DNA of 47,780 bases from Candidatus Poribacteria bacterium (GTDB lineage Bacteria; Poribacteria; WGA-4E; WGA-3G). How positions within the stretch are numbered: position 1 is the first letter of the stretch; each line of letters opens with the position of its first letter. The position numbers were made by a program, and so were the translations under genes. The stretch is taken from positions 1 to 47,780 of the forward strand of contig RKRR01000015.1 in the NCBI GenBank assembly GCA_007571305.1, in the 5' to 3' direction. Of the stretch, positions 17,924 to 26,089 are shown piece by piece. The notes beneath the pieces were generated by a model that saw only the letters and a list, made by a program, of their open reading frames with translations, had not been told where the DNA came from and searched no databases.

Positions 17924-19342
17924 TTACTGATGGTTTTCATTTATCAGATGACTGTGTGAAGATACCTTACGAATAGCATCCAAAATTCCTGACACGGCCC
18001 CTGCTACGGGTTCTGTCAACAACGGTAAAAATATAAGCTGCGAACAAACCTTTTCAGTCACAGGCAAATCCCCTGGAGCATAGGTTTTAAATTCCCCACC
18101 CATATCATGGGTGCAGAGGACACCGCGACCTCCCATGTACATATCGAGTCCGTGTGTGAAGAGCGGTAAGGTGTGTAGAAGTGGATACGGATTGCTATTT
18201 GTCGGCAAACTCCCTGAAAATACAGGCACCCCATCGCCAACCACGAGTGGGTACGGATTATTATTTGCCAAAACCCCTTCTTTTCTCAACGCACTGGCGA
18301 ATATCGGTGCCGGTAGCCCGTGCATCTCTTCCTCGTGGTAGTGGATAGGAAATCCGAAGAAACCGGCTGGCTCAGTACCTTCATAAGTTTCAATAGGAGA
18401 AACACCCAGAATCTCCTCCAACCCATCAGAGATTTTCTGGATATAAGAACGGCGGTTTGCGTTGAGTCTATCAAGTTTATTCAGTTGTACCGAAGCGATA
18501 CCAACTGCAAGCGGATGTGCGCGAAATTTAACACCAAGCCCCATCGGTGGGAAATGCGTATAACGCAGTCCTTCCACCGTTTCTCCGACAACATTCGCAG
18601 GACGATTGACCTGCCCGAGTAGACAAACCCGTTCAAAAATTGTGACATCGTTGGTGGCAAGCATTCCACCGTCGCCGCTAATGGGTTTGCTCCCTTGCAA
18701 ACTCCACGCGCCCGCTTGTCCGATGCTGCCACACGGTACGCCCTTGTAAGAGGAACCATGTGCATGAGAACAATCCTCTATGACCGGCACGCCTGTCTCT
18801 GCGCTGAGTGCCATGAGGGCATCCATGTCACACACATTACCCCACAGATGTACCGCCACAATTGCTTTAGTTCGGGATGTAATGCGTCGTCGAACATCAG
18901 CAACATCAATTAACAATGTTCTCGGATCCACTTCACAGAAAACCGGCTTTGCCATCAACGTCAATGCTGGCGTAATTGATCCCGGCCATGTGTAAGTCGG
19001 ACAGATAACTTCATCACCCGGACCGACACCGAGTCCAAACATTGCGCTGTGAAGTGCCGCTGTACCATTCGTGAGACTCAAGGCAAATCGAGTCTGGTGG
19101 CGTTCACGCCAAGTTCGCTCAAATTCCTGAACAGTCGGGGATCCACCAGAGAGCTCGTTCCGAAGCGTCATCTCATAGACGACCTGAGCCTCTTCTTCTG
19201 TCATCTGGCTCCACTGATCCAACTTCGGATAGGGCGCGTCAGGCATCTTTGTAAAGATTGGCACTCCACCGAGAATAGCAGGAAGATCAATTCCAGCATT
19301 TTCGCTTTCAGGATGTGAGAGATTCGTTCGTTCTTTCTCCAT
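17924..19342 (-). CDS. DegT/DnrJ/EryC1/StrS-family PLP aminotransferase
   Basis: 472 residues, a fold-type I PLP enzyme of the sugar aminotransferase family. NGTAALHSAMFGLGVGPGDEV (about 92-112, the phosphate and ring contacts), VIEDCSHAHG with Asp 190 that binds the pyridine nitrogen, and GSKPISGDGG with the Schiff-base lysine near 219. These enzymes transaminate keto-sugars for surface polysaccharides or antibiotics, but some members act on other substrates, and this one is longer than usual with an extended C-terminal part. It lies upstream of glpD with a 144-base gap, so operon membership is uncertain. ATG 19342 has no strong Shine-Dalgarno site. Confidence 0.88.
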   Translation of the reverse strand: MEKERTNLSHPESENAGIDLPAILGGVPIFTKMPDAPYPKLDQWSQMTEEEAQVVYEMTLRNELSGGSPTVQEFERTWRERHQTRFALSLTNGTAALHSAMFGLGVGPGDEVICPTYTWPGSITPALTLMAKPVFCEVDPRTLLIDVADVRRRITSRTKAIVAVHLWGNVCDMDALMALSAETGVPVIEDCSHAHGSSYKGVPCGSIGQAGAWSLQGSKPISGDGGMLATNDVTIFERVCLLGQVNRPANVVGETVEGLRYTHFPPMGLGVKFRAHPLAVGIASVQLNKLDRLNANRRSYIQKISDGLEEILGVSPIETYEGTEPAGFFGFPIHYHEEEMHGLPAPIFASALRKEGVLANNNPYPLVVGDGVPVFSGSLPTNSNPYPLLHTLPLFTHGLDMYMGGRGVLCTHDMGGEFKTYAPGDLPVTEKVCSQLIFLPLLTEPVAGAVSGILDAIRKVSSHSHLINENHQ

Positions 19343-19581
19343 AAGGATTCATCGATGCCTTTCTTTTCTCCATTGGCCCATCAGCCTCTATAGGCTTACG
19401 ATTGTTTTCATCTGACATCTGTGCTATATTTAATGGGTGTATTGCTGGGTAGACTTAGTATCGCGTATGATAACACGTTTTGAGACATTTTGTCAAATTT
19501 CAGCAGAGACAACGAAAAACCTTGAGTATCCAAAAAGTGTTCGCTGCGCTGTTGCGGAATAGAACAGCCCAAGTTTTTTTA

Positions 19582-19703
19582 GGACTTACGCAATTTTGAC
19601 AATCACATGATCTCTGAGAGGGAAACCCACCGACAAAAAACGCACGCGGTTTCCTGACACAACCTCACAGGTTATGCTACAGAACCGCAGACTGCGTAAG
19701 TCC
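19582..19703. mobile_element. MITE-like element, family B, copy 2
   Basis: 122 bp bounded by GGACTTACGCA and TGCGTAAGTCC, a perfect 11-bp terminal inverted repeat, and flanked by TA on both sides (19580-19581, 19704-19705), the target duplication of Tc1/mariner/IS630-type transposition. Interior carries CACAACCTCACAGGTTATGCTACAGA. Non-coding. It lies in the divergent 19343-19828 gap between the aminotransferase and a permease gene. Confidence 0.8.
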
Positions 19704-19763
19704 TATACACTATTAAATCTGGGCATCGCTCCCTGTGCAAGCCCCTATAGGCCTTTCAGGACA

Positions 19764-19865
19764 ATGTTTCGCGATGGTTTTCGGTGAAATACAAGCCGTG
19801 GATGAACCGAAAACTCACCTGAAACGAAATGGAAGGCAACTATGTTTTACAGTGGTTTTTGGTGA
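19764..19865 (+). promoter_or_regulatory. Duplicated leader with two 7-codon mini-ORFs before the permease
   Basis: Two related segments in the leader each encode ATG TTT nnn nnn GGT TTT nGG TGA: 19764-19787 (MFRDGFR) and 19842-19865 (MFYSGFW). Both have an AGGA or AAGG run just before the ATG. The second overlaps the likely permease start in another frame. Possible leader peptides; could also be an accidental duplication. Confidence 0.3.
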
Positions 19866-20965
19866 AGTACAACTCTATAGCGAGGTTAGGAAACCTCGCC
19901 CGCAAATTTCAATTACAAAATTGTATACCGTCCCTCCTTGCGCTTGCCGGATTTTTTCTTTTGTGTGGACTTGTGCTTCAGATACGCGGACAGAATCCAC
20001 TGGAGTTCTATCGTATTATCCTTGTTAGCGGGTTCGCGAGCCTCGATGAGTTCGGTTATGTGTTGTTTAATGCAACCCCACTTATATTTACAGGTCTCGC
20101 TGTTGCTATCGGATACAAAAGCGGGCTGTTTAATATCGGTTGCGAAGGGCAACTCTATATCGCTGCCTTCGCTGCCGCATGGATAGGCATACACCTGAAC
20201 CTTCCCTCCTTTCTGTTGATCCCTTCTTGTATAGGCGGTGCAATGATCTTCGGTGCCGGATGGGGCGCGATTCCGGGGCTCCTAAAGGCGAGATACGGCG
20301 CGCATGAAGTTATCAACACCATCATGATGAACTTCATTGCATTCGCTCTCATGAATTATCTTGTTACCTCTGTCTACCAAGAACCGGGTCAGATGATTCC
20401 ACACACGCAACAGATTCATGAAGCGGCCCGGCTCCCAAGGTTGGCATCTTTGCTCCCAGTCCTTCCACAAAGCAATCCCTTAAACGTGAGTTTCTTGCTT
20501 GCTTGCGGGTGTGCCGTCTGTTGTTATGTCTTCTTAACACATACTCGTTGGGGTTATGAACTTCGCTTGGTAGGGAATGCGCCAGATGCTGCAGCTTACG
20601 GAGGAATAAATCCCGGTACTGTGACGATATGGGTGATGGCGTTGAGCGGTGCGGTTGCTGGATTGGCAGGGGTAGCTGAGGTTATGGGATACCGCCATCG
20701 GTTTTTGGATAATTTCTCATCAGGCTGGGGATTCACTGGGATTGCAGTTGCACTTTTAGGTAGAAACAATCCTTTCGGCATTTTGGCTGCCGCTATCCTA
20801 TTTGGATCGCTGAACAAGGTCGCTTTGGATATCGAGATTTTGCTCGAAGTCCCGCGCGGTTTATTTCTTGCGGGTCAAGGCATGCTAATTATCTGGCTAG
20901 TTAGCATAGAAAGCATCTCACAAAAATTTTTTAATGATTCGCAAGGCACTAAACGAGGCGATTGA
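19829..20965 (+). CDS. ABC transporter permease, nucleoside type (NupP/YufP-like)
   Basis: 378 residues with about nine membrane segments. GYKSGLFNIGCEGQLYIAAF (about 96-115) is the BPD_transp_2 family signature seen in permeases of nucleoside (BmpA-type) importers; GLAVAIGY and GFTGIAVALLGRNNPFG also fit. It pairs with the permease encoded 46 bases downstream. The start is uncertain: ATG 19829 lacks a clear ribosome-binding site and the N-terminal residues 18-25 are encoded by a palindromic repeat (19880-19899). No BmpA lipoprotein or ATPase gene lies nearby. Substrate likely nucleosides or related compounds, unproven. Confidence 0.87.
   Translation: MEGNYVLQWFLVKYNSIARLGNLARKFQLQNCIPSLLALAGFFLLCGLVLQIRGQNPLEFYRIILVSGFASLDEFGYVLFNATPLIFTGLAVAIGYKSGLFNIGCEGQLYIAAFAAAWIGIHLNLPSFLLIPSCIGGAMIFGAGWGAIPGLLKARYGAHEVINTIMMNFIAFALMNYLVTSVYQEPGQMIPHTQQIHEAARLPRLASLLPVLPQSNPLNVSFLLACGCAVCCYVFLTHTRWGYELRLVGNAPDAAAYGGINPGTVTIWVMALSGAVAGLAGVAEVMGYRHRFLDNFSSGWGFTGIAVALLGRNNPFGILAAAILFGSLNKVALDIEILLEVPRGLFLAGQGMLIIWLVSIESISQKFFNDSQGTKRGD
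19880..19899. repeat. GCGAGGTT palindrome inside the permease 5' end
   Basis: GCGAGGTT AGGA AACCTCGC, a perfect 8-bp stem with a 4-base loop. A near-identical palindrome lies upstream of accD at 41976-41996. Here it is read through as codons near the permease N-terminus, or lies before a later, unidentified start. Confidence 0.7.
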
Positions 20966-21011
20966 TTTGTTGACATTTTCCGTACAATACTCCACAAGGT
21001 AAATTAAAAAT

Positions 21012-21854
21012 ATGATTTTTGAACTGATTCCAAGCACTTTGCGAATGGCAACACCACTGGGGTTCGCTGCACTCGGCGGGATTTATTCAGAGCGCTCCGG
21101 GGTCATTAACCTCGCTCTTGAGGGTATGATGCTCATCGGGGCTTTTGGTTACGTCATCGGAACACAGGCTTCGGGTTCAGTATGGTTCGGATTGCTCGTA
21201 GGAGTAGGCTTTGGGTTAGCATTGGCACTCCTACACGCTGTCGCAACGGTTACTTTTCAGGCGGAGCAGATTGTCACAGGGATCGGTATCAATATCTTAG
21301 CGTTAGGAATCACAGAGTACCTCTCACCGACTACTGAACAGGTAGGCGGTCTTCCACACTGGAAGGTACCGTTTATTGGTTCGTATAGTTTTGTTGTCTA
21401 CTTACTGCCGGTGTTGATGGTGTTGAGTCACATCCTCCTGTTTAAAACCCCGTGGGGTTTGCGATTACGCGCAGCGGGCGAATCAACAGAGGCACTCGCA
21501 GCACTCAGCCTCAGTCGGACGAAATGGCAATATATTGGGGTTATGTTAAGCGGTATCTTTGCAGGAACCGGCGGCTGTTTTTTAGCATCCGAAGTTCATT
21601 ATTTCACAAAAGGGATGACGGCAGGACGTGGTTATCTTGCACTCGCGGCTATCATCTTCGGAAATTGGCGTCCACTGAGCGGCATCGCAGCATGCTTCCT
21701 CTTCGGATTCGCCACAGCTTTAGAACTCGCGAACCGATGGAACATCCCAGGACAATTGCTAAACAGTTTGCCATACATCCTAACAATGATTGTTCTTGCA
21801 GGGTTGGTAGGAACATCACGTCCACCGGCAAGTTTAGGGAAAATGGAGTCGTAG
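21012..21854 (+). CDS. ABC transporter permease, nucleoside type (NupQ/YufQ-like)
   Basis: 280 residues with about eight membrane segments. GGIYSERSGVINLALEGMMLIGAF (about 22-45) is the hallmark of the second permease of nucleoside-type ABC importers (BPD_transp_2); GLRLRAAGESTEALAALSLS is the ATPase-contact loop. ATG 21012 follows ACAAGG at a distance of 14 bases, with an AT-rich spacer. It is in one operon with the preceding permease. Without the ATPase and BmpA partner in this window the transporter is incomplete as seen. Confidence 0.88.
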   Translation: MIFELIPSTLRMATPLGFAALGGIYSERSGVINLALEGMMLIGAFGYVIGTQASGSVWFGLLVGVGFGLALALLHAVATVTFQAEQIVTGIGINILALGITEYLSPTTEQVGGLPHWKVPFIGSYSFVVYLLPVLMVLSHILLFKTPWGLRLRAAGESTEALAALSLSRTKWQYIGVMLSGIFAGTGGCFLASEVHYFTKGMTAGRGYLALAAIIFGNWRPLSGIAACFLFGFATALELANRWNIPGQLLNSLPYILTMIVLAGLVGTSRPPASLGKMES

Positions 21855-21896
21855 ACTTCGGGATCCGCGAACGCTCTCCTTACAAATGTCTTATGC

Positions 21897-24251
21897 TTAG
21901 GCCTCGCCACCCTCATCCACAAGTTTATAGTCACTGCTGTGGCGACTGTAATAACCATAGGACTTAGCGTGCTTCGGATTAATCATGTTGCAAAGTACAC
22001 CGATGCCTTTCATCGGGAAAGCTTCTGTCAAATACCGGATTCCGGTAAGGACATCAAATCGTCGGGTCTTTGTGATGTCAAACACATAGACAATGGCATC
22101 GACGATATTTGCCAGAATCATCGGATCGGCAACAGCACGGACCGGTGGCGAGTCGATCACAATCACATCGTACTCCGATTTTGCGAGTTCTAACCAATCT
22201 GTCATTATTTCCGAATTGAGAAGCTCAATTGGATTGGGTGGCACAGTGCCGCTCGGCACAAGATGCAAATTAGGAATATCGGTTTGTTTGACTGTGGTGC
22301 GAAGGATATTGTCCCGATTTTCTGCATTTAAATGGATAAGGACTTCACTCAATCCGGGTTTACGGGCATCAACGCGTGCCATAGGAAATTCAGTGTTAGG
22401 GGTCTCTATCGCATCTTCAACCTGAGGAGGTTGCTCTCCAGGAAAGGTATTGTGTTGCGAGGGACGGCGCATATCGGCATCAATCAATAAAACTTTACTT
22501 CCCCTTTGCGCAAGAGCCGCAGCAAGATTCGAGGAGATCGTGCTTTTCCCCTCGCCTCGAGTAGCACTTGTAACCAGAATCGTTCTTACGGGTGCCCCTG
22601 GATTCAGGAACGGTAGTTTCGCTTGTAGGACGCGAAACGCCTCAGCTGATCTTGATTGCGGAGCATCGTGAACAATTAGTGGAAGTCGGTACGTATTGCG
22701 CTTTTTGATGGATGGAAGTACTCCAAGGAAACTGGGTGATTCGGGTAAGGCATCCAATTGACGCACTGCATCTTCTAAACGGAGATATGTATCCTCGAAG
22801 TAACTTTTCGCTACAGCGAATGTAAAGCCCAGGAGCATACCAGCCATTGCGCCTAAAGCGAGATTCAGTTTTAAGCGAGGCTTCAACGGTTCTTCGGGTG
22901 CCCGTGCCATATCCAAAGTTTTGATACTCTCTGTGCGCGACTGTGCGAAAATTTCTGCCTCCTGCAACTTCACTTCTAAAGCCGCCGCTTGTGTGGCATA
23001 GATTTCAACATCCCGCTTGAGTCTATAAAACTGCAGTTGCGTTGGGGACCAGCTACCAAATTTCTCGAGGTGCGCAGCGATTTTGGCTGTGGCCTCGTCT
23101 TTCTGTTTTTTAAGACTGATAATAGCCGCCTCCGCCTCATTCACTTTCTCTGTGAGTGCTTGGTGGAGGGGATTGTAAGAGGCGGTTGTACTTTTAATTT
23201 CTTTCTCTTCTTTATCAAGACGTGTTCTCGCCTCTCTAATTTTTTGATCAACCGCTGTCACTTCAGGATGCGTTTCATCATATTTCCCAAGAAGTTCAGC
23301 TTTCTCGATTTCATACTGGTGGAGACTATCTTGCAGTCTGGAATGTGAGGGGTTTCGCGCAAGTGTTTCTGAAACGACATTCTCTGATAAGTTCTCCAAC
23401 TCTGACTGATAGGCACCCAGCCTAAATTCAGCACTTACCAAGAGATCTATCAACTCATTTTCTTTCACTTGCAGTGCCAGAATTATCTGTGCCTGCATTC
23501 CGCCCTCTGCATTCAAGGTAATCTCTGGATATTTTTGCTGAAATTCAAAGAATGCCTCTTCAGCTTCTGTGAGACGAACCCTTGTCTGATCCAACGTCAT
23601 CTGTGGGAGCGGTTTTTTCCACCACTGCATTCTTTCAGTGGCTTCCGCTTCGACTGCCGCCTGAAACACAGCCGCTATCCTATTGGCTATATTCTGTGCC
23701 CGTTCTGGTGTCCGTTGCGCTACAGTAACAGTAATTACGCTTCCGTCGGGTGTTTCTTCAACCTTTAACTCCTCATCAATAAGCGTTTTGACGAAGAAGT
23801 CTTCCCACTCAGTCAGGGTGAGTTCATCTTGTTCTGTCGCTTCCAAATCAAGTGTGATGTTCAACAAATCCGCAAGCCACACGATAACCCGGCCTCTATG
23901 AACAGGCAATGGATCAAGGAGTCCTTCCTCTCTGAGTTGACGGATAGCGGGTGTAATCACGAGGTCTCGCGATTGTATCTGTGCGGCATAAGCTCCCAAA
24001 GATGGACCGCCTAATAACCCTGAGAGGGGCAATTGTGAAAGTAGTGAAGAGGTTGGCTGACCGTCTAAGACTCGAAGCGTCGTTTCAGATTGATAAACCG
24101 GAGGAGTCAGATCGGTTATGAGAAACGCCACGAGAACGGCAAGAAAAAAAATGAGAAGGACACTCCATTTATGCCGAAAGAGGATCCAAAAATAGTCTGA
24201 TAATCGAATTTCTTTGACTTCTTCAAAGTGCCTATCGGTTGTCTCTTGCAT
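21897..24251 (-). CDS. Polysaccharide biosynthesis tyrosine autokinase (Wzc-like)
   Basis: 784 residues. N-terminal Wzz domain with a membrane segment (about 28-48) and a large periplasmic coiled-coil region (about 200-440), a second membrane segment (about 470), then a cytoplasmic BY-kinase domain: Walker A ATRGEGKST (about 562-570), Walker A' LLIDADMRRPS and Walker B VIVIDSPP (about 697-704). The C-terminus carries a tyrosine cluster (Tyr 765, 767, 768, 775) for autophosphorylation. It controls chain length and export of capsule or exopolysaccharide together with the Wza-like protein encoded upstream. The leader contains a mini-ORF (24255-24263). All expected features are present. Confidence 0.95.
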   Translation of the reverse strand: MQETTDRHFEEVKEIRLSDYFWILFRHKWSVLLIFFLAVLVAFLITDLTPPVYQSETTLRVLDGQPTSSLLSQLPLSGLLGGPSLGAYAAQIQSRDLVITPAIRQLREEGLLDPLPVHRGRVIVWLADLLNITLDLEATEQDELTLTEWEDFFVKTLIDEELKVEETPDGSVITVTVAQRTPERAQNIANRIAAVFQAAVEAEATERMQWWKKPLPQMTLDQTRVRLTEAEEAFFEFQQKYPEITLNAEGGMQAQIILALQVKENELIDLLVSAEFRLGAYQSELENLSENVVSETLARNPSHSRLQDSLHQYEIEKAELLGKYDETHPEVTAVDQKIREARTRLDKEEKEIKSTTASYNPLHQALTEKVNEAEAAIISLKKQKDEATAKIAAHLEKFGSWSPTQLQFYRLKRDVEIYATQAAALEVKLQEAEIFAQSRTESIKTLDMARAPEEPLKPRLKLNLALGAMAGMLLGFTFAVAKSYFEDTYLRLEDAVRQLDALPESPSFLGVLPSIKKRNTYRLPLIVHDAPQSRSAEAFRVLQAKLPFLNPGAPVRTILVTSATRGEGKSTISSNLAAALAQRGSKVLLIDADMRRPSQHNTFPGEQPPQVEDAIETPNTEFPMARVDARKPGLSEVLIHLNAENRDNILRTTVKQTDIPNLHLVPSGTVPPNPIELLNSEIMTDWLELAKSEYDVIVIDSPPVRAVADPMILANIVDAIVYVFDITKTRRFDVLTGIRYLTEAFPMKGIGVLCNMINPKHAKSYGYYSRHSSDYKLVDEGGEA

Positions 24252-24254
24252 TTT

Positions 24255-24263
24255 CTAATTCAT
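24255..24263 (-). promoter_or_regulatory. Two-codon mini-ORF (ATG AAT TAG) in the leader of the Wzc-like gene
   Basis: AGGAGCG precedes ATG AAT TAG, then AAA, then the real ATG at 24251. The arrangement and about 20 surrounding bases match the leader of the VWA gene at 14500-14508. May be translated to tune initiation at the gene. Confidence 0.35.
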
Positions 24264-24377
24264 CGCTCCTGGGCTGTGATCCACCGTGGGGAGGGGATTT
24301 TTACTTCAGTGCTCCCGGATTCTTTTCGCAAGTTTTCGGTTAATACCTGATTAGAGTTGCAAGTTGCGAACCCATTG

Positions 24378-25637
24378 TTAATTATATCTGAGTAGAACTG
24401 TGACAAGCAAGTTCACAAACGATGTCGCGAAGGTGATGACTCGCCAGTCTAAACGTGTTCTTTCACGGACCCTGAGTTGATCCCCGGGGTTCAAGTGAAC
24501 ATCTGAGTGCATCTGATCGAAGTTCAGTTCTTCCTCTGTCCCATCTGCTCGCGTGAGCAAACATTTTTTTGGATTCGCCCTCTCCTCGTTGAACCCACCT
24601 GCCATGGCAATGGCTTGACCGAACGGGACCGGTTCAGTAATCACGTATTGTCCTGGTTTCTCGACAGCCCCTGTAACACTAATTTTCGCTTCCGCCAACG
24701 GAACATACAACGTATCCCCTGGTCCCATCAGTGCCTCAACACTCTCTGCAGCGAGATCGACTGAAATATGCTCTTGATCGGTGATGATTTCTGATTTGTG
24801 CAAGTCCGCGAAATCAGTTCTGGATCCTCCCGCGATTTTCAACACCTGACTTGCCGACACCTGTGGTGCCGTTATCGGATAAACACCTGGGGCTACCACT
24901 GCACCTATGACACGCACCGGTCTTTGCTGAAAGACCGACGGAACAAAAATAGTATCATGGTCCTTCAACGGAACATCGGGACCACCTGTGTTAATGAGCT
25001 GAAGGTAATCAATCTTCTTATAGAGTTTTCCGTCCCGCCAGATAGAAATGTCCGTAAGATCTGCGGCTTCGTAGTTGATCCCAGCGGAGGCAAGTGCTTG
25101 AAGGAGGTACACCTGTCCGACTTCAAACACGTGGAGGTTCCCGCGTGCACGAAGTTCAACTGCCCCGAACACCAGAATTGTTCGTTTCGGTTTCATGAGC
25201 GTTACAAACACGCGAGCTGTCGGAAGATGCTTTGAAAAAGCAGATCGCATTTGTGCTTCCAGTTCAGAAACCGTGAGATTCTCTGCTTTGATGAGCCCAA
25301 TAAGCGGATAGGAGACATAGCCATCTTGTTGAACTGGTACAGGAACTCGCTCTTTGCTATATTCGGGATAGCCGTCCACGGTGACAACAAAACTATCACC
25401 AACTTGCAATTTATATGTAGATAATTCCGTGGGTTTTGGATCTTTGGACGTGATCTTTGGGTTTCCAATGGTCGGATTTTCAGTGAAGGAATCCGCAGCG
25501 GAAATGAGACCGGAAAGGCTAAGTTGTAACACGCTCAGCAAGAGTATTATAAATCTTTTAAGAGAAAGTTTTGGACTGCGAATACATTTGGCGCAAACTC
25601 CACCAAAAAACTTATTTCGTAAAGCAGATATGTTCAT
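24378..25637 (-). CDS. Polysaccharide export protein (Wza-like, SLBB domains)
   Basis: 419 residues. Signal peptide with hydrophobic core FIILLLSVLQLSLSGLISA (about 29-47) and no lipobox Cys at the cleavage point, unlike E. coli Wza. A Poly_export domain (about 72-155; YKLQVGDSFVVTVDGYPEY) is followed by SLBB-type repeats (VFGAVELRARGNLHVFEVG, VIGAVVAPGVYPITAPQ, VTGAVEKPGQYVITEPVP). A C-terminal hydrophobic segment FATSFVNLLVTVLL may be the outer-membrane helix. It forms the export channel for polysaccharide with the Wzc-like protein, whose gene follows after 126 bases. ATG 25637 chosen for the family-like long leader; a later start is possible. Confidence 0.9.
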   Translation of the reverse strand: MNISALRNKFFGGVCAKCIRSPKLSLKRFIILLLSVLQLSLSGLISAADSFTENPTIGNPKITSKDPKPTELSTYKLQVGDSFVVTVDGYPEYSKERVPVPVQQDGYVSYPLIGLIKAENLTVSELEAQMRSAFSKHLPTARVFVTLMKPKRTILVFGAVELRARGNLHVFEVGQVYLLQALASAGINYEAADLTDISIWRDGKLYKKIDYLQLINTGGPDVPLKDHDTIFVPSVFQQRPVRVIGAVVAPGVYPITAPQVSASQVLKIAGGSRTDFADLHKSEIITDQEHISVDLAAESVEALMGPGDTLYVPLAEAKISVTGAVEKPGQYVITEPVPFGQAIAMAGGFNEERANPKKCLLTRADGTEEELNFDQMHSDVHLNPGDQLRVRERTRLDWRVITFATSFVNLLVTVLLRYN

Positions 25638-26089
25638 GAAGATTCACTATCAACCCTTTTTGGAGATGTTGTCATTTTGTTGGTGTTCGGAAATAAGTAC
25701 TTCATTATTTCTTTCCAACGCTGAATATTCTATCAGGTATTTGCCCAAAATGCAAGGGAAAACCACACGGGCATAAGGCATTTAGAGTTATGGATACTCA
25801 CAAGGACACCTCTACTATTTCTCCACAGCGTTTGATAAGGCTCTATTGTTTCAAAAAAAAATGTACAGCACGATCAGAATAGATTACGATGCCTTTTCAC
25901 CTTTAGTTGCGAATCGACTCAATCCTCTTCAAAAAATGCATAGGAGAGCGAAACACCTTCTATGGTTCAATTACTCCGAAGTGTGCATGGAAATCACGTC
26001 TACGATCTGTGAACATAACCTACAGCAGCCAAACGCTCTGCCAAGAATGTTTGTTGCTTTAACCTGCAGATTTGTGATAATATAGGGTT
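25638..26089. other. Divergent intergenic region between wza-like and heptose kinase genes
   Basis: 452 bp between divergent genes. The 80-codon open frame at 25846-26085 on the plus strand has no family look or ribosome-binding site and is not called. The right end holds a likely promoter (26054-26081). No repeat elements of families A to C found here. Confidence 0.5.
26054..26081 (+). promoter_or_regulatory. Predicted promoter of the heptose kinase gene (near-leaderless)
   Basis: TTGCTT (26054-26059), 16-base spacer, GATAAT (26076-26081) with TGT before it. The expected transcription start, about seven bases on, falls within a base or two of the GTG at 26090, so the mRNA may be leaderless. 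Confidence 0.4.

Noticed and set aside
25846..26085. 80-codon plus-strand open frame between wza-like and heptose kinase genes
   Set aside because: No ribosome-binding site, no recognisable domain, and it overlaps the likely promoter of the next gene.
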